A stretch of 64,000 bases of DNA, from positions 1 to 64,000 of the forward strand of contig JAKFDK010000081.1 in the NCBI GenBank assembly GCA_036676195.1, in the 5' to 3' direction. The DNA comes from JAKFDK01 sp036676195 (GTDB lineage Bacteria; Bacillota; Sulfobacillia; Symbiobacteriales; ZC4RG38). Position numbers and translations under genes: made by a program. The notes under the pieces are model-generated. The model saw nothing but the letters and a program-made list of their open reading frames with translations, did not search any database and had not been told where the DNA came from. Numbering within the stretch: the first letter of the stretch is position 1; each line of letters opens with the position of its first letter. Positions 41,633 to 49,873 of the stretch are shown one piece after another.

Positions 41633-42403
41633 CTACGTCTCGCCCAGGTTACGCTGATAGTACCAGCGCATGGAGTGGGCCTCGATCCAGACGAAGGCAC
41701 GGTTCAGAAGATAGCCCAGCAGCATCAGCATGAGGATACCGGCGTACATTTCCCGCACCCGGAACGATCGTTCACTGTCGAGGATGAAGTACCCGATGCC
41801 CGAATTGGCCGCCACCATCTCGGTAATGACGGTCAGAATGAGGGCGATGGCCAGGCTGATGCGCATGCCGGTGACGATGCTGGGGGCGGCCGCCGGCAGG
41901 GTGACTTTCCAGATGATCTCGCGGCTGCGCAACCGGAAGGTGCGGGCGGTGTCGATCAGCACCCGCTCCACCCCCTGCACACCGTGGATGGTGTTCACCA
42001 GCACCGGGAAGAAACAGGAGAAGGCGATCACGAAAACCTTCATGGTATCCTCAATGCCCAGCAAGAGAATCGCCACCGGGATGATCGCCGGCGGGGGCAA
42101 CGGCCGCAGCAACTCCACGGTGGGTTCCAGCAGCGCGTACAGCCAGCGGGAACTGCCCATGAACATACCCAGGGCCACACCGGCGACAACGGCCAGGACA
42201 TAACCGAGCAGAAACCGCCCCATGCTGTCCCAGACCTGCCGTGGCAGTTCGCCGCTCACCATCAGTTCCCACCAGGTCTGCATGACCCGGGAAAAGGGCG
42301 GGATATATACCGGGTGGACAAGGCTGAGCCGGGAGGCTGCCTCCCAGATCACGATCAGGAGGATCAGAAAACCCAGGCCGCTGAGTTGTCGGCGCATCCG
42401 CAT
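41633..42403 (-). CDS. ABC transporter permease, SsuC/TauC type
   Basis: This 256-residue inner-membrane permease has about six helices and the EAA loop (EIIWKVTLPAAAPSIVTGMR), which docks on the ATPase. It belongs to the nitrate/sulfonate/taurine uptake family, whose members also import aromatic and alicyclic acids. It starts 6 bp behind the ATPase stop and is part of the operon 49060-39076. Confidence 0.9.
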   Translation of the reverse strand: MRMRRQLSGLGFLILLIVIWEAASRLSLVHPVYIPPFSRVMQTWWELMVSGELPRQVWDSMGRFLLGYVLAVVAGVALGMFMGSSRWLYALLEPTVELLRPLPPPAIIPVAILLLGIEDTMKVFVIAFSCFFPVLVNTIHGVQGVERVLIDTARTFRLRSREIIWKVTLPAAAPSIVTGMRISLAIALILTVITEMVAANSGIGYFILDSERSFRVREMYAGILMLMLLGYLLNRAFVWIEAHSMRWYYQRNLGET

Positions 42404-42409
42404 CGAGCC

Positions 42410-43291
42410 TCACCCCTTGTTGGTCATGGCTGCAGCACTCTGACGCCCGGCGGCACCGACCAGTTCGTATACATGGTGACGCAGGTGCAGGAACCGGGGG
42501 TGCTCACGGGTCGTTAACTGGTTCCTGGGGTAAGGCAGATCCACCGGCAGGTCTTCCAGCACCTGTGTGGGACGCCCGCTCAGGGCCAGCACCCGGGTGG
42601 AGAGATACACCGCCTCTTCAATGTCGTGGGTCACGAACAGAACGGTGGTGCCGTGCTCCTGCCAGATGCGCAGCACCAGGTCCTGCAGTTCCTGGCGAGT
42701 GAAGGCATCTACCGAACTGAAGGGCTCGTCCATGATCAGAATCTGGGGGTCCCGGGCCAGGGCCCGGGCCATGGCCAGCCGCTGCTGCATCCCGCCGGAA
42801 AGCTGGGACGGGTAGAGGCGCTCGAATCCGGACAGGCCGACCTCACGCAGGTACCGCCGGGCCCGCTCCTCCCGGTCTGACTTGCTCAGTTCAGACAGGT
42901 TCTCCATGCCGAACAGCATGTTGCCCATGACGGTGCGCCAGGGCAAGAGGGACTTGGAGTACTGCTGGAACACCAGGACCATTTCCGCCGGGGGCTCGGT
43001 CACCGGACGCCCGGACAGGCTCACCTGCCCGCTGCCGGGCGGCATCAGACCGGTCAGAATCTGGATCAGGGTGCTCTTGCCGCACCCCGAGGGGCCAACC
43101 ACGCTGACAAACTCCCCGGCTGCTACAGAGAAGGAGACGTCGCCCAGCACAGGCAGGGGCCGACCGGATGCATCCGGATACGCCTTGGCCACATGTTCCG
43201 CCGCCAGCAGGGGTGCTGCCGGCTGGGGCCGGGGGGCCCCCTTGGAGGGGGCGCCCACGGCGTGCAGGGAGGGTGTCGTTGGCTGCTTCAT
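42410..43291 (-). CDS. ABC transporter ATP-binding protein, SsuB/TauB type
   Basis: This 293-residue ATPase has Walker A GPSGCGKST, a Q-loop (FQQYSKSLLPW), signature LSGGMQQR, Walker B ILIMDEPFSSVD and H-loop FVTHDIEEAV. It lies 1 bp after the binding-protein stop and immediately before the permease, completing a canonical binding protein-ATPase-permease importer. A Pro/Ala-rich leader of about 30 residues precedes the ABC domain. Confidence 0.92.
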   Translation of the reverse strand: MKQPTTPSLHAVGAPSKGAPRPQPAAPLLAAEHVAKAYPDASGRPLPVLGDVSFSVAAGEFVSVVGPSGCGKSTLIQILTGLMPPGSGQVSLSGRPVTEPPAEMVLVFQQYSKSLLPWRTVMGNMLFGMENLSELSKSDREERARRYLREVGLSGFERLYPSQLSGGMQQRLAMARALARDPQILIMDEPFSSVDAFTRQELQDLVLRIWQEHGTTVLFVTHDIEEAVYLSTRVLALSGRPTQVLEDLPVDLPYPRNQLTTREHPRFLHLRHHVYELVGAAGRQSAAAMTNKG

Positions 43292-43292
43292 A

Positions 43293-44318
43293 TTATGACT
43301 TGACCGTTTCCCAGAGCAGGTCGTCGACCTTGATGTCGCCCTTGATCCAGCCGATCTTCTTGCACTGGTCGATCCAGTACTGCACCAGCTTGGGGTCGGG
43401 CTTGCTCTTCATCATGGTCAGGTTGATCTTGTCCTTCAGCTCCGGCTTGAGCTTGGCGTACTTCACGGCCATCTCCCGGCCCAGATTCTCATCCTTGGTG
43501 ACCATGTCGTTGCCCTTGGTGACCGCCCGGGCAAAGGCGGCAGCCACTTCCTTGTTCTTCTCCAGCCATTCCTTCTTGGCCACCAGGGGCGCCACCATGG
43601 TCAGCGGGTTCACTTCCGCCAGGTAGTAGCTGATCACCTTGGCGCCCTGGTCCTTGGCCACGGCCACGAAGGGCTCCACCACGGCGGCGGCATCGATCTG
43701 TCCCTGGGTCAGCGCAGCCGGCATGTTCGGGAACGGCAGTTCCACAAAGGTAACCTTCTTGGTGTCAGCCCCGCCCTTCTCCAGCCAGTTGAGCACGCCC
43801 AGGTGCACAATGTTGTTGCGGGTGTTAACGGCAACCTTCTTGCCTTCCAGGTCCTTGGCCGACTTGATCGGGCTGCTTCCAGCCACCAGCAGGGCCTGCA
43901 CCGGGTGATCCTTGGTCTCATAGGCCGAATCGACCACGATCATCGGCTTCAGGCCCTGGTCCTGGGCCTGCAGGACCGAGAGGATATTGGAGATGCCGAA
44001 GTCGATGGATCCGCCCTCCAGGGCCGGAATGATCTTGGCGCCACCATCCATGACAATCAGTTCAGCCTTGAGGCCTTCTGCTTCAAACAAGCCTTTTTCA
44101 GCGGCGGCGTACATGCCCAGGAAATCCGTCAGGGGAATATAGCCGATCTTGATCTGCTTCAATTCCTTGGGGGCGGGTGCCGGTGCCGAGTTGCCGGTGG
44201 ACGGGGTAGCCGGGGCAGCCGGGGCAGCCGGGGCGTTGGTCTTCTGGCCGCAGGCAGAAACTAGCAACATGGCCATAAGCATCAGAATCCAGGTCACACT
44301 CCGCAGGGTACGTCGCAT
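43293..44318 (-). CDS. ABC substrate-binding lipoprotein, SsuA/NMT1 type
   Basis: This 341-residue extracellular lipoprotein has a signal peptide with lipobox LVSAC (cysteine about 23) and an Ala/Pro/Thr-rich linker. It is followed by a type II periplasmic-binding fold (IKIGYIPLTDFLGMYAAAEK, DGGAKIIPALEGGSIDFGI). It captures the solute for the adjacent permease and ATPase. From operon context the ligand is probably the acid activated by the CoA ligase. Confidence 0.92.
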   Translation of the reverse strand: MRRTLRSVTWILMLMAMLLVSACGQKTNAPAAPAAPATPSTGNSAPAPAPKELKQIKIGYIPLTDFLGMYAAAEKGLFEAEGLKAELIVMDGGAKIIPALEGGSIDFGISNILSVLQAQDQGLKPMIVVDSAYETKDHPVQALLVAGSSPIKSAKDLEGKKVAVNTRNNIVHLGVLNWLEKGGADTKKVTFVELPFPNMPAALTQGQIDAAAVVEPFVAVAKDQGAKVISYYLAEVNPLTMVAPLVAKKEWLEKNKEVAAAFARAVTKGNDMVTKDENLGREMAVKYAKLKPELKDKINLTMMKSKPDPKLVQYWIDQCKKIGWIKGDIKVDDLLWETVKS

Positions 44319-44420
44319 TGTACATCAACCTCCCGCTTCTATTTCTGTTGCGGGCCGGGTGGGCCCGGCTCCACACTTTGCGCCCGGGCAGCCCGCCGAG
44401 GGCGAGGGGCCGCCCGGAAG

Positions 44421-45047
44421 TCATTTTTCATCACGGCACCCGCGCTGCAGGGCGGCAAGGCTCTGCTGCAGGCACCGGCGGGGTTGTGCCCGACCGGGGT
44501 GGAGCCGGACTGCCTCGGCGAAAATGCGTACAGCACCGGCCTGGTCACCCAGATGGGCCCGTAGCGTACCCTGGCGTAACAGGGCTTCCAGGTTACCGGG
44601 CTGGATCTGCAGTGCCCGGTTCAAACACTCCTGAGCCCGTCCCAGGTCATTCAGCTCTAACCACAAGTCACTCATGTTGATGCAGGCCCAGAGATGCTGC
44701 GGGTCCAGCGCCAGGACCCGCTCTAGCAGAGCCAGTCCGGCCCGGGGCCGCCCCAGGCGCCTCTCCACCACCGCCAGGTTGTTCAGAGCGGGGATATGTT
44801 GCGGGTCGGCCCAGATCGCCTTGCGGTAGTAGGTCCGGGCCGGCTGCAGACGACCCAGCCGGGTGTAGAGCAAGGCCAGGTTGTACTGGGCATCGGCGCT
44901 GTCCGGCTGCGCCTTCACCACAGCCTTCAGGTGAGCCACCGCTCCGGTTGGGTCACCGACCTGCAGCCGCAGCAGCGCCGCCTGCAAGCCGGTGCACGGT
45001 TCCGTGCGATCCAGCCTGTCGTCCACACTGGACCCCCATTCCCGCAT
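44421..45047 (-). CDS. Tetratricopeptide repeat protein
   Basis: This 208-residue soluble protein is composed of about five TPR units (for example ALLRLQVGDPTGAVAHLKAV, ALNNLAVVERRLGRPRAGL, ALLRQGTLRAHLGDQAGAV). TPR proteins scaffold complexes; its insertion between the hydratase and the transporter genes of a CoA operon is unusual and suggests an assembly or regulatory role for the pathway. The start at ATG 45047 has no good site; GTG 45026 with GGGGG upstream is an alternative. Confidence 0.8.
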   Translation of the reverse strand: MREWGSSVDDRLDRTEPCTGLQAALLRLQVGDPTGAVAHLKAVVKAQPDSADAQYNLALLYTRLGRLQPARTYYRKAIWADPQHIPALNNLAVVERRLGRPRAGLALLERVLALDPQHLWACINMSDLWLELNDLGRAQECLNRALQIQPGNLEALLRQGTLRAHLGDQAGAVRIFAEAVRLHPGRAQPRRCLQQSLAALQRGCRDEK

Positions 45048-45068
45048 CCGGATGTGGCACGTGAAAAT

Positions 45069-45845
45069 CTACAAGCCCACGAATTCAGGCGGCCGCTTTT
45101 CCAGAAAGGCCCTGACCCCTTCACGGAAGTCCCAGGATTCAAAACACTTCACGCTGCAGTCCAGTTCCCACTGCAGCCCGGCGGCCAGCGGGCGGTCCAA
45201 CCCGCCGTTCACCGCCGCCTTGATCATGCGCACCGCCACCGGGGCCTGGCGGGCAATCTCTTCCGCCAGGGCTATGGCCACAGGCAGCAGTTCCGCCGGG
45301 GGCACCACCTGTTCCACCAGGCCCCACTGCAAAGCTTCGGCGGCGCTGAGTCGGCGCCCGGTAAACATGAGTTCCTTGGCCTTGCCCGGCGGCAGCAGCC
45401 GCGGCAACCGCTGGGTGCCACCTCCGCCGGGGATCAGGCCCAGCCTGGCTTCCGGCAGCCCGAAGGAGGCCCGTTCAGAAGCGATCCGGATGTCGGCGGC
45501 CAGCGCCAGTTCGCTGCCACCGCCCAGGGCCAGGCCGTTGACGGCGGCGATCACCGGCTGGGGGAAGGCGGCCACCTGGTTGAAGGCCGTTTGGAACCGA
45601 TGGTTCAGTTGCCGGCCAGTCGGGCCGTCCAATTCCGGCAACTGGTTGATGTCGGCGCCGGCAGCAAAGAACTTTTCACCAGTGGCGGTGAGGATCACGG
45701 CCCGGACATCACCAGCCGCGTTCAGGTCAGCCATGACCTCCTCCAGTTCCGCCAGCACACCCAGACTGAGAGCATTCACCGGCGGCCGGTCGAGCGTCAC
45801 CACCGCCACATGGCCTGACCGCTCAACTCGAAAGAACTCGCCCAC
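45069..45845 (-). CDS. Enoyl-CoA hydratase (BadK-like)
   Basis: This 258-residue crotonase has both catalytic glutamates in the expected places (FGLPEARLGLIPGGGGTQRL and GKAKELMFTGRRLSA) and the oxyanion glycines ALGGGSELALAADI. It hydrates an enoyl-CoA; in this operon it would act after the acyl-CoA dehydrogenase, as BadK does on cyclohex-1-ene-carboxyl-CoA. It follows the dehydrogenase gene without a gap. Confidence 0.9.
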   Translation of the reverse strand: MGEFFRVERSGHVAVVTLDRPPVNALSLGVLAELEEVMADLNAAGDVRAVILTATGEKFFAAGADINQLPELDGPTGRQLNHRFQTAFNQVAAFPQPVIAAVNGLALGGGSELALAADIRIASERASFGLPEARLGLIPGGGGTQRLPRLLPPGKAKELMFTGRRLSAAEALQWGLVEQVVPPAELLPVAIALAEEIARQAPVAVRMIKAAVNGGLDRPLAAGLQWELDCSVKCFESWDFREGVRAFLEKRPPEFVGL

Positions 45846-46700
45846 CTATTTCCCTCCTTGCGGGTAGGTATAGAAGCCACGCCCGGTCTTGCGGCCCAGG
45901 TGACCGGCGGCCACCATGGACTTCAGCAAGGGGCTGGGACGGAAGGTTTCGCCCATTTCCTCGAACATGGACTGCATGATGCGCAGTTCGGTATCCACCC
46001 CGATCAGGTCAATCAGCTCCAGCGGCCCCATCGGGTAGTTGTAACCCAGGCGCATGCCCCGGTCGATACCCTCGGCGGTGGCCACCCCCTGTTCCAGGCA
46101 GCGGACTGCCTCACACATCATGGCCTGGCCGATCCGGGTGACCACAAACCCGGGGTAGTCCTTGGCTACGATGGTCTCCTTGCCCATGGCCTTGCACAGG
46201 GCAATGGCCTGGTCAGTGGTGGTCTGGTCGGTGGCCAGGCCGGTCACCAGTTCCACCAGTTTCATCACCGGAACGGGGTTGAAAAAGTGGGTACCGATCA
46301 CCCGCTCCGGGTGCTGCGTGGCCCCGGCGATCATCGAGATGGAGATTCCGGAGGTATTGGAGCACAGCAGCCGTGGCGCCGGTACCACCCGGTCCAGTTC
46401 GGCGAAGATCTGGCGCTTGAGGTCCAGATTCTCAAAGACGGCCTCCACCACCAGGTCGGCGGTGGCAAAGTCGGACAGCTCGGTGGTGAACTGGATCCGG
46501 CTCAGCCAGCCGTCGGCCTCAGCCCGGGGCGTGCCCTTTTTCACCGCCCGCTCGGCCAGGGCCTGAATCCGGCCCCGGGCGGCGTTCAGTTGTTCCTGGT
46601 TGGTTTCCCGGATCACGACCTGGCAGTCCAGCTTGGTGGCCGCGGTAAACGCGATCCCGGAACCCATGAGCCCGCCGCCGACAACACCGATTTTTTGCAT
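45846..46700 (-). CDS. 3-hydroxyacyl-CoA dehydrogenase
   Basis: This 284-residue NAD-dependent dehydrogenase has the Rossmann motif GVVGGGLMGSGIAF at the N-terminus, CSNTSGISI, and GTHFFNPVPVMKLVE with the catalytic His. The length matches the stand-alone beta-hydroxybutyryl-CoA dehydrogenase family. It oxidises the hydroxyacyl-CoA made by the adjacent hydratase to the ketoacyl-CoA, the substrate class of the BadI-like hydrolase. Confidence 0.92.
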   Translation of the reverse strand: MQKIGVVGGGLMGSGIAFTAATKLDCQVVIRETNQEQLNAARGRIQALAERAVKKGTPRAEADGWLSRIQFTTELSDFATADLVVEAVFENLDLKRQIFAELDRVVPAPRLLCSNTSGISISMIAGATQHPERVIGTHFFNPVPVMKLVELVTGLATDQTTTDQAIALCKAMGKETIVAKDYPGFVVTRIGQAMMCEAVRCLEQGVATAEGIDRGMRLGYNYPMGPLELIDLIGVDTELRIMQSMFEEMGETFRPSPLLKSMVAAGHLGRKTGRGFYTYPQGGK

Positions 46701-46742
46701 GTTGTGTTCCCTCCGAGATTTCTTGCTGTTTATACTCCGGAA

Positions 46743-47897
46743 CTAGAACGGTAACCCGCCCTGGATCTGCTTCCAGATGATCTGGCGCTGAATCTGATTG
46801 GTGCCCTCGAAGATCTGGGTAACCTTGGCGTCGCGCATCATGCGCTCCACCGGGTAGTCCCGCATGTATCCGTTGCCGCCCAGGACCTGCACCGCCTGGG
46901 TGCTTACCTCCATGGCAGTGTCCGATGCCTGCAGCTTGGCCATGGAAGCATACATGAAGCCCTTGGGGTCGTGGCGGGCGGTAAGTTGGGCGGCGTGGTG
47001 CACCAGTAGTCGGGCGCTCTCAACTTTGGTGGCCAGATCGGCAAACAGGAACTGCAGGGCCTGGAAGTCGGCGATGGGGTGGCCGAACTGCAGCCGCTGC
47101 TGCGCATAACCCAGAGCGTACTCCAGGGCGCCTTCGGCAATGCCCAGGGCATGGGCGGCCACCACGGTGCGGGTGTGCTCCATGGTCCGCACCACCACCT
47201 GGAACCCCTCGCCCTCGGCGCCAATGCGATTGGCAGCCGGAACCAGGGCCCCATCCAGATGCAGGTCGCAGGTAGCCGAACCGCGCAGGCCCATTTTGCG
47301 CTCCTTGCGGGCGGCATGGAGCCCGGCCGTATGTGCCGGCACCAGGAAGGCAGTCAGCCCCCGGTACGGGTGGTCGCCGGTGCGGGCAATCACGACATAG
47401 GCATCGGCCTGGCCACCGTTGGTGACAAAGCGCTTGGTCCCGGTCAGGTAATAGTCAGAGCCGCTGCGTTCTGCCCGGGTGATGATGCCGGAGACGTCGG
47501 AGCCGGTGGTCGGTTCGCTGATGCAGATGCCCAGCAGGCGGGGCTGGCCGTCCGGCCGCAGCAGCAGGTCGCTGCGCTGCTCCGGTGCGGCGCCCGCCAG
47601 CACGGCAGTGGCGCCGGTGATATGCCCGGTCAGGGTAATGGCTGTGCTGGCGCAGACCCGCGCCAGTTCTTCCACCACCAGGCAGGTGGCGAGCAGGTCG
47701 GCCCCGCCGCCGCCCAGTTCGGGGGGATAGGCCAGAGCCAGGTAGCCCTGTTCCCGAAAGTGCGCCACCGTTTCGGTGGGAAAGCGCTCCTGTTCGTCCA
47801 GTTCCGCCGCCAGGGGCGCCAGGACGGTGCGGGCCAGTTCGCGGGCCGCTGCCTGCAGCGCCTGCTGTTCCGGGGTGAGGATGGTGCCGGCCATCAT
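46743..47897 (-). CDS. Acyl-CoA dehydrogenase
   Basis: This 384-residue FAD enzyme has LTGHITGATAVLA, GICISEPTTGSDVSG, GTKRFVTNG and the C-terminal FEGTNQIQR with the catalytic glutamate. It introduces the double bond at the alpha-beta position of the CoA ester and would pass electrons to an ETF, which is not encoded in this window. The start overlaps the CoA-transferase stop (ATGATG). Confidence 0.93.
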   Translation of the reverse strand: MMAGTILTPEQQALQAAARELARTVLAPLAAELDEQERFPTETVAHFREQGYLALAYPPELGGGGADLLATCLVVEELARVCASTAITLTGHITGATAVLAGAAPEQRSDLLLRPDGQPRLLGICISEPTTGSDVSGIITRAERSGSDYYLTGTKRFVTNGGQADAYVVIARTGDHPYRGLTAFLVPAHTAGLHAARKERKMGLRGSATCDLHLDGALVPAANRIGAEGEGFQVVVRTMEHTRTVVAAHALGIAEGALEYALGYAQQRLQFGHPIADFQALQFLFADLATKVESARLLVHHAAQLTARHDPKGFMYASMAKLQASDTAMEVSTQAVQVLGGNGYMRDYPVERMMRDAKVTQIFEGTNQIQRQIIWKQIQGGLPF

Positions 47898-49060
47898 GCG
47901 ATGACCCCCTTTGCCAGTAAGTCGTCAATGGTGTCTTCGTCTTTGCCCAGCCGCCGCAGCACGTCCCGTGTCTGCTCGCCAAAGCCGGGTGGTGGCGTGT
48001 GTCCCTGCGGCAGTGTGGGTGTACGGGAAAAGCGGGCCGGTATGGCCACCTGCGGCACGACCCCGACGGTGGGGTGCAGCAGGTTAAAGATCGCGCCGGT
48101 ATCGGTCAGGACCGGGTCGGCCAGCACTTCCGGCAGGCTCAGTACCGGGGTCAGGCAGAAATCGCCGGTGGCCGCCACGGCTTCCCACTCGGCCCGGGTA
48201 CGCTGAGCAAACAGTTCCTGCAACTCCCTGAGTACTTCCGGCCCGCTGTTGCGGGGGAGTTCGGCCAGGTCGGGCCGGCCCGCTGCCCGGCAAAAGCTCG
48301 CCCAAAGCGGCTGTTCCCATGCTCCCAGGGCCATGTACTGGCCGTCGCGGGTGCGGTAGATGTTATAGGCCGATGCGGCGCCGGTCAGTTCGCCGTTGGT
48401 GACTGCCGCCGGGTCGGCGTAATACTTGCCTGCCACCATGGTCAGGCTGGACAGGACCACGTTGAACATGGGGATGTGCACCTGCTGGCCCCTGCCGGAG
48501 GCGTCCCGCTCCCGCAGCGCTGCCAGCATGGCCAGCGCGGCCCACAGGGACGACATCAGGTCGGCAATGGGCACCGCCGGCATTCCCGGCGGCCCGCCCG
48601 GGGGGCCGCACAGGGACAGGAAGCCGCCCAGAGCCAGCAGGTTCAGGTCATGGGCCGCCCGCGGCGCCGCCGGATGCTCCGGCCCGAAGCCGGCCAGGGA
48701 ACAGCAGATGATGCGGGGATTGACAGCGGCCAGCCGCTCGTAGCCCAGGCCCAGCCGCTCCATGACTCCGGGCCGGAAGTTCTCAAACACGATGTCGTAC
48801 TGGCTCACCAGTTCCAGAAACAGCGCCTGGCCGGCGGGTGCCTTCAGGTCCAGCCGCAGGCTCTCTTTATTGCGGTTGAGCGCCAGGTGGTAGTAGCTCT
48901 CGGCCCCCATGTGCGGCTCTTCCCAGCGGCTGTAGTCGCCCAGCCGGGGTTCTTCCACCTTGAGCACATGGGCGCCCAGATCAGCCAGAGTCATGCTGCA
49001 GTAGGCCCCCGGCAGGAGCCGGGTAAGATCAAGAATGCGGATGCCGCCGAGTGGGCCCAC
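47894..49060 (-). CDS. CaiB/BaiF family CoA transferase
   Basis: This 388-residue class III CoA transferase moves CoA between acids through an aspartyl-CoA intermediate. It reads GIRILDLTRLLPGAYCSMTLADLGA near the N-terminus, ENFRPGVMERLGLGYE, and PIADLMSSLWA. GTG 49060 is the start, with a run of six G nearby upstream; the open frame continues upstream to 49492, but that part is antisense to locus C and not protein-like. It is the first gene of the operon and offers a second route, besides the ligase, to load the acid on CoA. Confidence 0.9.
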   Translation of the reverse strand: MGPLGGIRILDLTRLLPGAYCSMTLADLGAHVLKVEEPRLGDYSRWEEPHMGAESYYHLALNRNKESLRLDLKAPAGQALFLELVSQYDIVFENFRPGVMERLGLGYERLAAVNPRIICCSLAGFGPEHPAAPRAAHDLNLLALGGFLSLCGPPGGPPGMPAVPIADLMSSLWAALAMLAALRERDASGRGQQVHIPMFNVVLSSLTMVAGKYYADPAAVTNGELTGAASAYNIYRTRDGQYMALGAWEQPLWASFCRAAGRPDLAELPRNSGPEVLRELQELFAQRTRAEWEAVAATGDFCLTPVLSLPEVLADPVLTDTGAIFNLLHPTVGVVPQVAIPARFSRTPTLPQGHTPPPGFGEQTRDVLRRLGKDEDTIDDLLAKGVIA

Positions 49061-49393
49061 GGGCTTCCCCCCTGCGCTGTGCTGCTGTCCTTTTATACAC
49101 GCAAGAACGATACCAGGCTCCAGAGTGGGGTTTGACGGCCCTGCGGATACAGCGATCGTATTGACAATGGTGGGCCAGGCAGCCCGGAAACCGCCTGCAA
49201 AGCGGCAACCGACCCGCTGTTCACACTTGTGTGGCAGTGTATAAAAAATGAATAGTGGAATCCGCCCGACGAGCGAGGAAACGGCATGAAAAAGAGCGGG
49301 TCCGGCCCTGGACCCGCCGATTGCCAGAAGCAGAAACACCACCGGTATGTGCGAAACACCAGTGGGTAATACCTGTATAAGGAGTGACCCGGC
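49061..49393. other. Divergent intergenic region between the CoA operon and locus C
   Basis: These 333 bp hold the upstream regions of both operons. TATAAA boxes occur on both strands (minus near 49100, plus near 49241), and TTGACA occurs on the plus strand near 49158, but no well-spaced hexamer pair was found. No RNA gene or ORF is convincing. Confidence 0.4.
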
Positions 49394-49870
49394 TTGCTTT
49401 CCAGGCAGACACTCCTGACCATTGCTCAGCAGCATTATGCGAATGGAATCTTGCTGTGGACCCACGGCAACGGCAAGCCGGGAAACTTTCACGGCGCCTG
49501 CTATATCGCCGGCTATACAGTGGAAGCGATGCTAAAGGCAGCCATCCTTAAAGTGACCGGGCAGCCTGATTATGACAAGACAGTACGCGATCCCCTTACC
49601 AATAGGACCGAGCGCGCCCACGTCCACGATCCATACCTGCTCTTCCTGCATCTCATCGAGAACACTGGGGCGGGCGATTTTACTCACACGCTGACTACCT
49701 GGTATCCCAACAACTACCGCTCTGCCTTCCCCCATCACCCCGGCAGCCTGGTGTTCGAATGGAATGCCCGCAAGCGTTACCAGCCCAAATGGCGAGCTTC
49801 CAGGAAATCAGCACGTAAGTTTCTGAACGCGGTATACGACCTGTACATCACACTAAGCAAGGAGATGTAA
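49394..49870 (+). CDS. Locus C first gene: HEPN-like protein
   Basis: This 158-residue HEPN-type helical protein has CYIAGYTVEAMLKAAILK (about 36-53), matching locus A (CYLAGYTVEMLLKAAL), and WNARKRYQPKW matching WRVRRRYQTAW. It lacks the zinc-ribbon insert of locus A, having only a short charged loop there. The canonical R-x4-6-H nuclease motif is not evident. The start is TTG 49394 with GGAG nine bases upstream. It lies 3 bp from the ATPase gene. Confidence 0.8.
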   Translation: MLSRQTLLTIAQQHYANGILLWTHGNGKPGNFHGACYIAGYTVEAMLKAAILKVTGQPDYDKTVRDPLTNRTERAHVHDPYLLFLHLIENTGAGDFTHTLTTWYPNNYRSAFPHHPGSLVFEWNARKRYQPKWRASRKSARKFLNAVYDLYITLSKEM

Positions 49871-49873
49871 GCC

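Noticed and set aside
49061..49393. Specific sigma-70 promoters in the CoA-operon/locus C divergent region
   Set aside because: TATAAA and TTGACA words exist but not as correctly spaced pairs.
47894..49492. N-terminal extension of the CoA transferase to 49492
   Set aside because: The added 144 residues are antisense to locus C and its leader and do not resemble CaiB/BaiF proteins; GTG 49060 has a good site.
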